64,000 nucleotides of DNA from Mycobacteroides immunogenum (GCF_001605725.1 NZ_CP011530.1:2728001-2792000), one strand, 5' to 3'. Shown: positions 17,348 to 26,120, counted from the first letter of the stretch. Notes: a model not told the origin generated them from the letters alone. Program-made: numbers and translations.

Positions 17348-17764
17348 TCACGGCTTGGCCAGTTCCAGGAGCGGCTTGTCCTTCTCGACGACGTAGGTTG
17401 CGAGCTCGGACCCTTCGTCATTGCCGATATTTCGGACGGAATGGTAGGTCTCGGCGGGAACGAACAACACATCCCCGGCTGTGACGGTCCTCGGCCCCTG
17501 CCCATCGATGTCGTAGACGAGCGTCCCCTTGAGCACATAGATGATTTCTTCACCAGGATGCTTATGGCGGGCAGCTTGAGCGCCCGGCTGAAAATCGACG
17601 CGGGTCTGCAGGGCTTCGCGGCCCGGGACGCTCAGGTCGTGGCGCTGTAAATCGGTGCGGCTCAGTGGTTCACGTACCGGATCGGTGTCCGAAGATCCGC
17701 AGGCCGCGGTCAGAGCGGCAAGGGCCGCGCCGGCCGCGACCAGGATCATGCTGCGCACGTTCAT
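17348..17764 (-). CDS. cupin-domain lipoprotein
   Basis: A 138-residue protein starting MNVRSMILVAAGAALAALTAAC, a lipoprotein signal with the lipidated Cys at about 22. The mature part is one cupin-2 barrel: motif 1 PGAQAARHKHPGEEIIYVLKG has the His and Glu metal ligands, and motif 2 GDVLFVPAETYHSVRN supplies the last His. Cupins of this form bind Fe or Mn, but many lack known activity. It is the last gene of a compact minus-strand operon, 4 bp after the flavoprotein gene. Role unknown; an extracytoplasmic dioxygenase or sensor is possible. Confidence 0.82.
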   Translation of the reverse strand: MNVRSMILVAAGAALAALTAACGSSDTDPVREPLSRTDLQRHDLSVPGREALQTRVDFQPGAQAARHKHPGEEIIYVLKGTLVYDIDGQGPRTVTAGDVLFVPAETYHSVRNIGNDEGSELATYVVEKDKPLLELAKP

Positions 17765-17768
17765 GTCA

Positions 17769-18929
17769 TCAGTCCTTCCAGGGAGGATTGGGTGTTTCCG
17801 CACGATGCGGGGATTCCTGACTCGTGCGGATGCCGTGGTAGATACCGCGCCGGACGATCCACGGTTGTAGCACCCGTTCGATCGACCAGGCTGGAAAGCG
17901 GAAAGCCTGACCTGCGGGCGTGAACACCTCCAGCCCGTCTGGCTGTACGCCGAGTACCGAGCCCCAACGGTGCTGTGGTGGACGGTAACTCCGCAGCGGG
18001 CGTCCCGATGCCGCCGCGCGAACATTGTGAGCGACCAGTCGATCCGCACGATTGCGGGCAGAAGTGCGCAATGGGTCCGTGGCCGCGACGTCCCCGACTG
18101 CGAAGACATCGGGGTGGTCAGGTACCTGCAGCTGCGGTGTCACGCGCACGAACCCGCGTTCATCCAGTAGCGCTGGCGGTAACCAATCCGTGTTGGGTCG
18201 CACCCGTCCGATGGCCCAGATCACGGCATCGGCGGATGCCGGTGGCTGCCCCGAACACCATGCCACGGGTTGGTCGGTGATCCGGTCACATGCGAATCCA
18301 TCGGGGATCAGCGCGCGGTGCCGGGGGTGCAATCCAACGCCTAGTTTATTGAGCCGCTTGCGGATCCGGTCCCAGACCTTCGGCGCATGGTGTGTCAGTG
18401 GCCGCTCGCCGGGAAAATACAGATCGACGGTCAGCCCGGGCCACCTCATTGCCACATTGGCGGCGCTGCTCACGGCCGCGGCCCCGCCGCCGATGACGAT
18501 CACCGAGCCTGCAGAGGCCAGACGTTGGTGTGCCTCATACAGGTCAGAAGCCACGTCGGTGCTGGACTGCAGATTGGGCTGTCGCCAGAAGCCATTGCTG
18601 ACTCCGGTGGAGATGATCAACGTGTCGTAAGGCTCGGTCAGCGGCGAGCCGTCCCGGTGCCGGGCGAAAATCGTTCGGGCGCTGAGGTTGACGCCCGTAA
18701 GGGTGGCGTGCGCGGTGCGTACGCGATCCAGCGCGCGGAATCTGTCGAAGGAGATCCAGTAGTTCTGCGCCCACTTTTCAGGGCGGGACAGCCGCACACC
18801 CAGTTCCTGTCCGCTGACCAACCCCGGTTTCACCGAGATGCCCACCACATCGTTGTACCGAGCAAGCCGGATAGCGGTCAGCAGCCCACTGTCGCCGAGA
18901 CCGGCCACGACAATCCGTCGTCGGCTCAC
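17769..18929 (-). CDS. FAD-dependent pyridine nucleotide oxidoreductase, NDH-2-like
   Basis: A 386-residue flavoprotein with two Rossmann motifs: VVAGLGDSGLLTAI near the N-terminus for FAD and VIVIGGGAAAVSSA near the middle for NAD(P)H. It also has AIGRVRPNTDWLP and DVFAVGDVAATDPL, the usual FAD-contact sequences of the NDH-2 and related disulfide-less reductases. The start is a GTG at 18929 that overlaps the stop of the DUF1295 gene (GTGA); an open frame extends upstream to 19178 but runs antiparallel in phase through the neighbour and has no family resemblance. A respiratory or redox role is plausible; electron acceptor unknown. Confidence 0.83.
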   Translation of the reverse strand: MSRRRIVVAGLGDSGLLTAIRLARYNDVVGISVKPGLVSGQELGVRLSRPEKWAQNYWISFDRFRALDRVRTAHATLTGVNLSARTIFARHRDGSPLTEPYDTLIISTGVSNGFWRQPNLQSSTDVASDLYEAHQRLASAGSVIVIGGGAAAVSSAANVAMRWPGLTVDLYFPGERPLTHHAPKVWDRIRKRLNKLGVGLHPRHRALIPDGFACDRITDQPVAWCSGQPPASADAVIWAIGRVRPNTDWLPPALLDERGFVRVTPQLQVPDHPDVFAVGDVAATDPLRTSARNRADRLVAHNVRAAASGRPLRSYRPPQHRWGSVLGVQPDGLEVFTPAGQAFRFPAWSIERVLQPWIVRRGIYHGIRTSQESPHRAETPNPPWKD

Positions 18930-19831
18930 GCCGATATCCGTGGCGGGCGCGGCACAAACCGCGATACCCGGGCGATCACGTCCTGGTACTCGGGGCGGCG
19001 CTGCAGACTGCGTTGCTCCATCATCGGGATGCTGGAGCCCAGGAACATACCCAACATACCCACCGCGCCGAGACCCAGCCACCACGCGTCGGTAGGGGAT
19101 ACGGCGATACCGAAGAGGGCCAGGGAAAGCCAAAAACTGAACTCTCCAAAGTAATTCGGATGCCGCGACCACGACCACAGGCCGCGGTCCATCACCTCGC
19201 CGGGCCGCCGATCACGGGTAAACCGCCGCATCTGCCCGTCAGCGGCGAATTCGATTGCGACGGCGGCCAGCCCAATCAAGAAAGCGATGGCGGTCAGCCA
19301 ACTCAGGTCGCCGCCCGGCCGCGTCACCGTGACATATGCGGGCACCATCCCGGCGAAGACCAGCACGGTGGGGATGAGGTGGATCGCCACCAGATCGGCC
19401 AGGAAGGCCCAGCTGCCCGCCCTGGCACGCAGCATGGGGTAGCGCCAATCCTCATGGTGCAGACCGGGAAAGCTATACACCCAGTTGGCCGTGAGGCGTA
19501 TAGCCCAAAGTGCCACCACCAGCACGATGAGCCAGCAGCGCACGGAGTGTATGCCGGATTGGCTCCACCAATAGATCAGCAGCAGCGGCGGTATCACACT
19601 CCAGTAGGCGTCGTAAAAACTGGAGTTCCGATACAGCCTGCTGAACACGAAGATCACCAGGGTGGCCAGCACATCGGCGATCAAGGTGTCTAGCCACAGG
19701 CGATTGGTGTCGGGACCCAGGGTGAGCCACACGGCGCCGACTCCCACGGCGACAACGTAGGCGAGAGCCACCAGTGCCAAGGATTTCGCCTTGCCGCGTA
19801 CGGCGGTCACCCGGTGGCTTTCGGGGTTCAT
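18926..19831 (-). CDS. DUF1295 membrane protein (steroid 5-alpha-reductase-like)
   Basis: A 301-residue membrane protein with about seven hydrophobic helices. It has the DUF1295 hallmarks FYDAYWSVIPPLL, the segment RLTANWVYSFPGLHHEDWRY, and the C-terminal GLWSWSRHPNYFGEFSFW, which resembles the cofactor-binding end of steroid reductases and isoprenylcysteine methyltransferases. Enzymatic activity is unproven for the bacterial family. It overlaps the methyltransferase gene by 4 bp upstream and the flavoprotein gene by 4 bp downstream, so the three are tightly co-expressed; a lipid-modification role is an inference from these partners. Confidence 0.85.
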   Translation of the reverse strand: MNPESHRVTAVRGKAKSLALVALAYVVAVGVGAVWLTLGPDTNRLWLDTLIADVLATLVIFVFSRLYRNSSFYDAYWSVIPPLLLIYWWSQSGIHSVRCWLIVLVVALWAIRLTANWVYSFPGLHHEDWRYPMLRARAGSWAFLADLVAIHLIPTVLVFAGMVPAYVTVTRPGGDLSWLTAIAFLIGLAAVAIEFAADGQMRRFTRDRRPGEVMDRGLWSWSRHPNYFGEFSFWLSLALFGIAVSPTDAWWLGLGAVGMLGMFLGSSIPMMEQRSLQRRPEYQDVIARVSRFVPRPPRISA

Positions 19832-20442
19832 GCCGGAATCTCTCGGCGAAGCACCGCGACCAGAAAATCGGAACCGTCGGTGAACGGCCGCAGATCCCAG
19901 GTGGACAGCAGCAGATCGGGGATAAGTCCGGCCGACGCGGCATTGTCGAAGAACTCGCTGAACGCGTAGTCGCGGCCGGCGCCAAAGCCGATCACCGCCC
20001 GGCCGTCGTCGGCAAGATGCGCGTGTAGTCGGCTTAACACGCGGACGCGGGTGCTCGGGGCCAGGAACGCCATCACGTTGCCCGCTGACACGATGAGGTC
20101 GAACGGTTCGGTGATTCCCCGTGCGGGCAGATCGAGTTCGGTGAGATCACCAACGAGCCAACGTGGTCCGGGGTGGTCGTGTTCGGCCGCTTCGATGAGC
20201 GCGGGGTCGACGTCGACACCCACGACGAGGTGACCGGCCGCCGCCAGGAATCCGCCCACCCGTCCGGAGCCGCACCCGGCGTCAAGGATTCTGGAACCGC
20301 GCGGCACCATCGCGTCAACGAGCCGGGCCTCGCCGGCCAGGTCCGCGCCCGAGCGCGCCATCGACCGAAAGCGCTCGATGTACCACTGCGAATGGTCGGG
20401 GTCGGCCGCAACCTTTTGCATCCAGAGGCTCTGCTCCACCAT
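19828..20442 (-). CDS. class I SAM-dependent methyltransferase
   Basis: A 204-residue methyltransferase with motif I ILDAGCGSGRVGGFLAAAGH (about 52-71), the acidic residue in VVGVDVDPALIEAAE, and motif II/III in FDLIVSAGNVMAFL. The fold matches Methyltransf-25-like enzymes. ATG 20442 (MVEQSLW) is chosen over a start 33 bp upstream because it gives a normal N-terminal helix. It is the first gene of a four-gene minus-strand operon with DUF1295, flavoprotein and cupin genes. Substrate unknown. Confidence 0.82.
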   Translation of the reverse strand: MVEQSLWMQKVAADPDHSQWYIERFRSMARSGADLAGEARLVDAMVPRGSRILDAGCGSGRVGGFLAAAGHLVVGVDVDPALIEAAEHDHPGPRWLVGDLTELDLPARGITEPFDLIVSAGNVMAFLAPSTRVRVLSRLHAHLADDGRAVIGFGAGRDYAFSEFFDNAASAGLIPDLLLSTWDLRPFTDGSDFLVAVLRREIPA

Positions 20443-20573
20443 GCGTTCATTGTCGCAAGTGGCGCACGCCGGCATGTGTGAACCGGTCGCCCGATATCCG
20501 GTCTGGGGACGGTTCTGATGTTAATCTCATGGGCAACCCCGCAGGTCACTGCCGTAAAGAGGGGGTGTAGAAG

Positions 20574-20792
20574 ATGCGTCATAGTGTGTGTGCCACGGCG
20601 ATATTGGCCGCCGCAGTGGCACTGGGGGCGTCCGCCACGCGAGAGCCGCCCTGTCAGTTCTCGGGAGGCCTCGGACCTGATGCCGCTTGTACGCAATCCC
20701 GGGACGACGACGATGTCACATCACCGTGGCTGTGGCCCGGCGACGACGGGTTCGGCATGGGATTCGGTACACCCGGCTACGGTTGGCCCTGA
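20574..20792 (+). CDS. small secreted protein of unknown function
   Basis: A 72-residue product starting MRHSVCATAILAAAVALGASA, a clear signal peptide with probable cleavage after about residue 21. The mature part of about 50 residues is acidic and aromatic, with DDDD and a Gly-Phe-rich end (GDDGFGMGFGTPGYGWP). It has two cysteines in the mature chain, which could form a disulfide bond. The start is preceded by a GTAGAAG purine run. No family recognised; small exported Gly/Trp-rich proteins of this type are common in mycobacteria. It is divergent from the methyltransferase operon. Confidence 0.55.
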   Translation: MRHSVCATAILAAAVALGASATREPPCQFSGGLGPDAACTQSRDDDDVTSPWLWPGDDGFGMGFGTPGYGWP

Positions 20793-20825
20793 TCTCATAG
20801 ACCTGCCTACCCGGCAGTTGCAGAG

Positions 20826-21809
20826 TTACACAAGAACTTTGGCGGCCTGGCGTTCGGCGCGCTTGGCCTGACGGTCGAGGTACTTGGCCTTGACCTCTTC
20901 GAAGTCCGCCGACGTCTTTTTCAGGTCGGACACCACGCGGGCCAGATCCTCGCGGTACCACTCGGCGTCGCCGCTGATGTCGTCGCGTTCAAAGATGCGC
21001 CACTTGCGCAGCACCGGCATCACCACCTCGTCGAGGTGCGACTGTGGGTCGTAGACGCCGCCGGTGGCGATGGTGACGGCGTTGCGGCGGAATCCCGGAA
21101 TCGTGTAGCCGGGCATGGTGAAGTTGTCGAGCACCTTGTGAACAGCCTTGACCGCCTGGTTCGGGGAGATTTCCAGACCTGCCGAAACCATGTTCCGGTA
21201 GAAGATCATGTGCAGGTTTTCGTCGGTGGAGATGCGCTTGAGCAGCTCGTCGGCGACGGGCTCGGCGCAGGCCTTGCCGGTGTTGCGATGCGAGACGCGG
21301 GTGGCCAACTCCTGGAAGGTCACGTACACCACCGAATCGAACAGGCTGTCCGAGAACGGGATGTTCTGGCGGTTCTGCCCGGGGGAGAAGCCACTGGTCA
21401 TCTGTGCGATACGGAGTTTCTCCAGCTCCACCGGATCGACCGAGCGGGTGACGACGAGATAGTCGCGGATGGCGATGCCGTGCCGGTTTTCCTCGGCGGT
21501 CCAACGGTTCACCCAGGTGCCCCACGCACCATCCATGGTGAAGTTCATCGCGATCTCGCGGTGGTACGACGGCAGGTTGTCCTCGGTCAGCAGATTGGTG
21601 ATCATCGCGACCTTGGCGACCTCGGAGAGCTTGGACTGCTCGGGATCCCAGTCCTGCCCACCCAGGGCCTTGAAGTTCTTGCCCTCGGCCCACGGCACGT
21701 AATCGTGCGGATTCCAGTCCTTGGTGACACCGAGGTGACGGTGAACATTCTCCTCGACCACAGGTTCGAGCTCGTACAGCAGCTCGAGATCGGTGAAATC
21801 CTTCTGCAT
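20826..21809 (-). CDS. desA1: acyl-[acyl-carrier-protein] desaturase
   Basis: A 327-residue soluble diiron desaturase with both ligand motifs: EENRHGIAIRDY (about 125-136) and DENLHMIFYRN (about 210-220), plus DWNPHDYVPWAEG near the N-terminus. Length and sequence agree with mycobacterial DesA1, which introduces a double bond in acyl-ACP for mycolic acid synthesis; DesA2 is shorter. The start ATG at 21809 has GAGGAA 7 bp upstream. A frame extends upstream to 22040 but is non-coding in character. The upstream region contains an ACTGC-N5-GCAGT dyad that could be the site of the TetR-type regulator MadR known to control desA1 in other mycobacteria. Confidence 0.9.
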   Translation of the reverse strand: MQKDFTDLELLYELEPVVEENVHRHLGVTKDWNPHDYVPWAEGKNFKALGGQDWDPEQSKLSEVAKVAMITNLLTEDNLPSYHREIAMNFTMDGAWGTWVNRWTAEENRHGIAIRDYLVVTRSVDPVELEKLRIAQMTSGFSPGQNRQNIPFSDSLFDSVVYVTFQELATRVSHRNTGKACAEPVADELLKRISTDENLHMIFYRNMVSAGLEISPNQAVKAVHKVLDNFTMPGYTIPGFRRNAVTIATGGVYDPQSHLDEVVMPVLRKWRIFERDDISGDAEWYREDLARVVSDLKKTSADFEEVKAKYLDRQAKRAERQAAKVLV

Positions 21810-22164
21810 GGATACATTCCTCGTGTCGGTGGGCCAGACAGAAACTGCAACTAGCAGTACCCGTATCCAGCAGTTACAGAAAGCTATCACGTTCTGGTCG
21901 CGTGTGGGTCGACATGCCGATCGCGTGCTGGATCGACACCGTTCCGTGACTGTCAATTCGTGCGAAGTGTTGGTCTGCTTGGAGCGGCATCCGCACCCGA
22001 TCGATGGCCGCCCTGATAGCCAAAATCCATTGCATATCAAGCTTTACGAAAGCCTTGGGGGCGTGCCCGCGCAAGTGCGGGGCCTATGTCGCAGTAGCGC
22101 GGTTCCGGCGATGGTTGTTTTGGCTCACGGCAATTCCTTTGTGTCGATATCCATGCCGCCATGC
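21810..22164. other. intergenic region upstream of desA1
   Basis: This 355-bp stretch lies between two minus-strand genes and contains no gene I can support. It should hold the desA1 promoter and leader. The visible structure is the dyad described separately at 21844-21858 and a third ACTGC half-site about 10 bp further upstream. The rest shows nothing notable. Confidence 0.6.
21844..21858. promoter_or_regulatory. candidate operator in the desA1 promoter
   Basis: ACTGCAACTAGCAGT is a 5-bp-arm inverted repeat with a 5-bp centre, 35 bp upstream of the desA1 ATG. A further CAGCAGTTA copy follows at about 21868-21876, giving three GCAGT-type half-sites. Regulation of desA1 by MadR binding to a palindrome in its promoter is known in mycobacteria; linking this particular site to MadR is inference. 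Confidence 0.4.
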
Positions 22165-23217
22165 TCAAGGGACTGCCGCGCGATGAGCGACGGCCTGACC
22201 GACTGGTCTCCGGAAGATCCGCCTCTTGAGCGCCATGGCGCGTTTCTCCACGACGAACCAACTCAAGGCGGCAACAGGGAGAGTGGCCGTCGTCGCCAGG
22301 ATAAAGAACAGGAACGGATGTAACCGGGCGAGCCCGAACGTCGCCAGCAACTGTTGAATCGGGAATGCGTAGATGTATACGCCATATGAAAGATCGTTGC
22401 GCAGTCGTGTCCTGCGGATCAGCGCACCGGAAACAATGACTGCGTAGGCCAGCGGCAGCGCGCCGATTACTCGGTAATTCTGTGTGAAACCCGATGCCAC
22501 GACAAGTGCAATGCTCAATGCGACCAACCACCAGCGCGCGGGAATCTTGTCTTGGTACTCATGGAGAAGCGCACCAGCGAGGAATACGGCAAAGAATCGC
22601 GATAGCATCTGCGGCCACGTGTACGACTCTGGGCTGTACGAGAAGTGGGCGGAACAATACAGCGCGGTGACAAGCAGGGTCGGAATCACCCAGTTTCGCT
22701 TCAGCAGGCCGGCCACGCCGAGTACCGACACCATCACATCGCAGAGCAAGACGAAGAACAGGGTCCAGATGGATCCGTTCCACACGCCCGGATACGGCAC
22801 ATCGGTGGGAGTTCCGTCTATGTCGAAGTAGGCCACGTTCAACAGGGCATTGTTGACTACGTAACCGAGCTCTGCGGAGAAGGTGATCGAAGTGTGTTGA
22901 ACGCGCGCCGCGATCGGTGCGATGACGAAAGCGATCATCACCAGGCATATCCAGAGGCCGGGGAAGATCCTCAAGACCCGGGATGCCCAGTACTCCTTCA
23001 GGCTTGGGCGGCGTATCCACGCCGCCGTGATGAGAAATCCGGAAATGACGAAGAACCCGTCAGCAAAAATGTCTCCGAGCAATCGCGCCGCCGGCGCATA
23101 GCCGATTTCGCGGCCGGTAAGGGGCCACGAATGCCAGAAGACGACGCCGGTGGCGAGAATGAGGCGCCATGAGGTGAGTGCGTTGTGCCGCGGATCGAAC
23201 ACCTGCCCAAGCTTCAT
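22165..23217 (-). CDS. acyltransferase-3 family membrane protein
   Basis: A 350-residue protein with about ten membrane helices. The first carries WRLILATGVVFWHSWPLTG, with the conserved His of acyltransferase-3 (OafA/NodX-like) enzymes, followed by the ADGFFVISGFLITAAW motif. Such enzymes add acetyl or other acyl groups to sugars, lipids or peptides at the membrane. AAGGGGGT lies just upstream of ATG 23217. The gene stands alone, next to an unusually AT-rich intergenic region, and could have been acquired separately from its neighbours. Confidence 0.85.
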   Translation of the reverse strand: MKLGQVFDPRHNALTSWRLILATGVVFWHSWPLTGREIGYAPAARLLGDIFADGFFVISGFLITAAWIRRPSLKEYWASRVLRIFPGLWICLVMIAFVIAPIAARVQHTSITFSAELGYVVNNALLNVAYFDIDGTPTDVPYPGVWNGSIWTLFFVLLCDVMVSVLGVAGLLKRNWVIPTLLVTALYCSAHFSYSPESYTWPQMLSRFFAVFLAGALLHEYQDKIPARWWLVALSIALVVASGFTQNYRVIGALPLAYAVIVSGALIRRTRLRNDLSYGVYIYAFPIQQLLATFGLARLHPFLFFILATTATLPVAALSWFVVEKRAMALKRRIFRRPVGQAVAHRAAVP

Positions 23218-23662
23218 TAAACCCCCTTGGGCGCCGATGTGGTGTCTTTACTTTTGCAAAAAGAACATACTGCACAATCGCAAGTGCTGCCGGTCCTCCG
23301 TCGGCTCGACTAATCCCGACTTGTGATTAATCAAGCTGTTTGGCCATTGCTCTAAATTTTCTGAAATCCAACAATTAATTACCACGGCTACGCAACATGC
23401 TTTAGTAATTAAGGTTGACGTGGCACCATATCTCAAGTTCGCGGGCGTATTCCACGGAAATCGGCTTCTCGTACCTATCTGTCGATGGCAAATTTCAAGA
23501 TAAATCCATCTTCTGGGGAGCTATTTGCTGCCAGTGTGGCTTGAAAGGTCTTCAGCTGCCTGCCGGGGCCGAGCGTTTGGATCGCGTCAGTGAGTATCCA
23601 GCCCGCAGCGCGCGGTGGGTGCCGGTCACTTCTGCGGCAGCAGTGCGTGAAGCACGAGAAAG
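23218..23662. other. AT-rich intergenic region
   Basis: The 445 bp between the acyltransferase start and the LysR stop contain a stretch (about 23265-23420) much richer in A and T than the rest of the window, with many TTAAT and AATTA words. It contains no open frame with coding character on either strand. It likely includes the acyltransferase promoter; AT-rich segments like this in mycobacteria are typical Lsr2 (xenogeneic silencer) targets, which is inference. Confidence 0.55.
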
Positions 23663-24571
23663 CTAACGGAACAGCAGAATTATTGTGTCAAGGACATCTT
23701 GCAGCTCGTGATCGCGCACCGCCGTGTCGTCGCGGTAGGCCAGGCATGTCAACAGTCTGAAATTCAAATCCGCTACCGGGACCAGGACAAATTCGTCGTA
23801 TTCCAATGAGGTGGGCTCGCCGGGTGAGGGAAGTGGGGCCAGGCTGAAAGCGCGGCCCGACGCGACTGCGTCCTTGACGCGAGCTCCGTCGCCGAGGGTA
23901 AATTCAGCTCGCCTGAGTTCGCCGAGCTTGTCCAGCTCGGCTTCAACGTCGCGCCGGTACTCGGTATCGCTATCGCGCCGATCGCCGATGTAGTCCAAGG
24001 TGAGTAGCTCGGCCACGGTGATGGATTCGACGGATTCGTACTTCTCGCGCGACAGCACGGCGCCGATTCGTTCCTTCCACACGGTGGTGTACGACAGCAC
24101 CGTAGCGTGCGCGTTCGGTCTGACGAACCCGAAATCGAGCCTTCCTCGCAGGATCCCATCGATAATGTCGGCGCTCACCAGCGGCGACTGAGTGAGCTTG
24201 AACTTCTCGCCCTTGCTGTCGCCCAGGCTCGTCAATCTGGTTTGCAAAATGGGGGGTAGCCACGGGGGAACGCCGCAGGGGATCCTCCTGACCGGCAGTG
24301 GGCCCTTTGAAATCTCGCCCGGGACACTGTCGAACTTCTCGATGACTTCGCGTGCGAGAGGTAGCAGTCGGGCTCCCTCGGCGGTGAGAGCCACGGTTCG
24401 GGTATCACGAACAAACAGGTTGGCACCCAGCACTCGCTCTGCGTTGCTAATCCGTCTGCTGAGGACGGACGGCGTCAAATGCAGTTCTCGTGCGGCCTGG
24501 GAGAAACTCAATTTGTTCGCAATCGAGACGAAGCAGCGCAAATCATCCAAGCTCAGGCTGCGCGCGCTCAC
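23663..24571 (-). CDS. LysR-family transcriptional regulator
   Basis: A 302-residue regulator with an N-terminal winged helix (LDDLRCFVSIANKLSFSQAARELHLTPSVLSRRISNAERVLG) and a periplasmic-binding-like effector domain. It starts with GTG. It is divergent from a DMT-type transporter gene with 163 bp between them. A TTCCC-N9-GGGAA dyad at 24640-24658 lies in that space and is a good candidate for its binding site. By LysR convention it probably controls the transporter. Effector unknown. Confidence 0.87.
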   Translation of the reverse strand: MSARSLSLDDLRCFVSIANKLSFSQAARELHLTPSVLSRRISNAERVLGANLFVRDTRTVALTAEGARLLPLAREVIEKFDSVPGEISKGPLPVRRIPCGVPPWLPPILQTRLTSLGDSKGEKFKLTQSPLVSADIIDGILRGRLDFGFVRPNAHATVLSYTTVWKERIGAVLSREKYESVESITVAELLTLDYIGDRRDSDTEYRRDVEAELDKLGELRRAEFTLGDGARVKDAVASGRAFSLAPLPSPGEPTSLEYDEFVLVPVADLNFRLLTCLAYRDDTAVRDHELQDVLDTIILLFR

Positions 24572-24639
24572 CGCCCGAGCATATAGCGAGGGCGATCTTG
24601 ATCAGGCCAAACACATCGGGCGATGCCTATGGAACGAAT

Positions 24640-24658
24640 TTCCCACTGCGGTAGGGAA
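24640..24658. promoter_or_regulatory. candidate LysR dyad between LysR and DMT genes
   Basis: TTCCC-ACTGCGGTA-GGGAA is a perfect 5-bp inverted repeat with a 9-bp centre, located midway between the divergent LysR and transporter starts. This geometry (two half-sites about 14 bp apart) is normal for LysR recognition elements. Confidence 0.4.
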
Positions 24659-24734
24659 TCTGCGGGCTAGCGGTGGTACGTGGTCCCGGCAAATACAATC
24701 GACCGGTGCAAACAACCTGTGACCGGACTATCCA

Positions 24735-25619
24735 ATGCTGATCGGCGTTGCGGCGGCGCTGCTTGCCTGCTTCGGGTATGGAACGGCTTCTGTTCTTCAG
24801 GGCTACGGCGCTCGCCAATCCGCTACCGAGACGCATGTGCAGACCGGTGACCGCGGCCCCACGCTCAAATCAACCGTGGCCGCCGCACTGACACCCGCGT
24901 TCATCGCCGGCATGGTTCTCGATCTCGTCGGCTTCGCGGGCAGCCTGATTTCGGCTCGACTGATCCCGCTGTTTCTCTCCCAGACGATCATGAGCGCCAA
25001 CCTTGCGGTCACTGCTTTGCTCGGCATCGTCATACTAGGTGTTCGGCTACAGCGTCGCGATTGGATCGCGATCTCCGCCGTCCTGCTGTCGTTGTGCGTG
25101 TTGGCCGCGACGGCGGGGCCTCTTGGTCGCGATACGGCGCCGCCGGCCTTTCATTGGGGGGTGCTGATCGTCTCAATCGCGGTGCTGCTCACGGGCATCT
25201 GTCTGATCCGGATACTCGGCAGTGGTGCCGCGATCCCGGCCGGGTTGTTGGCGGGTGTGCTCTATGGCGGGATGGCCGTTGCGGTGCGGGTGGTCAGCGG
25301 TATTGATCCGTTCAGCCTCAAAGTACTGCTCGCCGATCCGGCCGCCTATGCCGTGGCCATCGCCGGCGTAGGCGGGTTCTATCTATTTACCGTCGCATTG
25401 CAGATTGGTTCGGTCAACGGTGCTGCCGCCGCGTTGGTGGTCGGCGAAACCGTTGTTCCTGGGGTTATCGGTGTTGTGTTGTTGGGGGACAGCGCGCGCC
25501 CCGGAATGGGCTGGCTCGTCACGGTGGCGTTCCTCGCGGCGGTTGTTTCGGCGGTGGCCGTCGCAGTATTCGGCGCGGCCGAGAACAGCCAGTCGGCCGC
25601 TGCCGAGGCCAGCCACTGA
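24735..25619 (+). CDS. DMT-superfamily (EamA-like) membrane transporter
   Basis: A 294-residue protein with nine to ten hydrophobic helices and an internal two-fold layout, as in drug/metabolite transporters. The first helix is MLIGVAAALLACFGYGTASVLQG; a hydrophilic loop at about 34-48 follows, and the last helices include GAAAALVVGETVVPGVIGVVLLGDSARPG, the conserved C-terminal EamA-like segment. Substrate unknown. The divergent LysR gene suggests ligand-inducible expression. Confidence 0.8.
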   Translation: MLIGVAAALLACFGYGTASVLQGYGARQSATETHVQTGDRGPTLKSTVAAALTPAFIAGMVLDLVGFAGSLISARLIPLFLSQTIMSANLAVTALLGIVILGVRLQRRDWIAISAVLLSLCVLAATAGPLGRDTAPPAFHWGVLIVSIAVLLTGICLIRILGSGAAIPAGLLAGVLYGGMAVAVRVVSGIDPFSLKVLLADPAAYAVAIAGVGGFYLFTVALQIGSVNGAAAALVVGETVVPGVIGVVLLGDSARPGMGWLVTVAFLAAVVSAVAVAVFGAAENSQSAAAEASH

Positions 25620-25834
25620 ACTTGGTCTCCGAGACAGCGCTGATCGCAAGAGAAATGCTTCGATAAGCCAACCCAAGGCAGCGATGGCACCGGTAGTGGC
25701 GCCGCACACTACCAACGACTTGGCGACCGTCCGGTTATCGTTGGCGATGTCGAGTGATGTGTAGGTATCGGACGTGACGTAAGAGTGCCTGCGAGCCGCT
25801 GAGATCCCGCTGAGCGCAATGTGGTTCGGGCGGG

Positions 25835-26047
25835 CTACTCGACTCCCACGGTCACCTCGGTGGACTTGATGAACACCGTCGCGGCTTGGCCGACGGTGAG
25901 TCCGAGGTCGGCTACCGCGTCCTTGGTGATCGAAGAAGTGACGACCTGATCGCCACCGTCGAGCCGAATTTTCACGATGGCCATCACTGTTCCGATGCTG
26001 ACTTCCGTGATAGTTCCGGTCAATTGATTGCGGGTGGACAGGCGCAT
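25835..26047 (-). CDS. molbindin-type TOBE (Mop) domain protein
   Basis: A 70-residue single TOBE/Mop domain (MRLSTRNQLTGTITEVSIGTVMAIVKIRLDGG, SSITKDAVADLGLTVGQAATVFIKSTEV). Stand-alone members bind molybdate or tungstate as hexamers and buffer the cell's oxyanion pool. AAGGAGAT lies 5 bp before the ATG, a strong ribosome binding site. The window also encodes a molybdopterin-dependent nitrate reductase fusion about 7 kb away, so local molybdenum use is plausible, although the genes are not adjacent. Confidence 0.87.
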   Translation of the reverse strand: MRLSTRNQLTGTITEVSIGTVMAIVKIRLDGGDQVVTSSITKDAVADLGLTVGQAATVFIKSTEVTVGVE

Positions 26048-26120
26048 GACATCTCCTTGGAGTCGGGATATCCATTGAGGCTAGTAAACGCGGTCGGTCG
26101 ACAGGCCGCAGTTACGAGAC

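Noticed and set aside
23415..23666. Plus-strand open frame in the AT-rich gap
   Set aside because: No coding character, no homologous motif and it runs into the LysR stop region.
25383..26075. Minus-strand open frame containing SLVVCGATTGAIAALGWLIE, like a small membrane protein
   Set aside because: It runs antisense across the end of the DMT gene and through the Mop gene, and no start codon with a ribosome binding site lies near the hydrophobic part. I could not support it as a gene.
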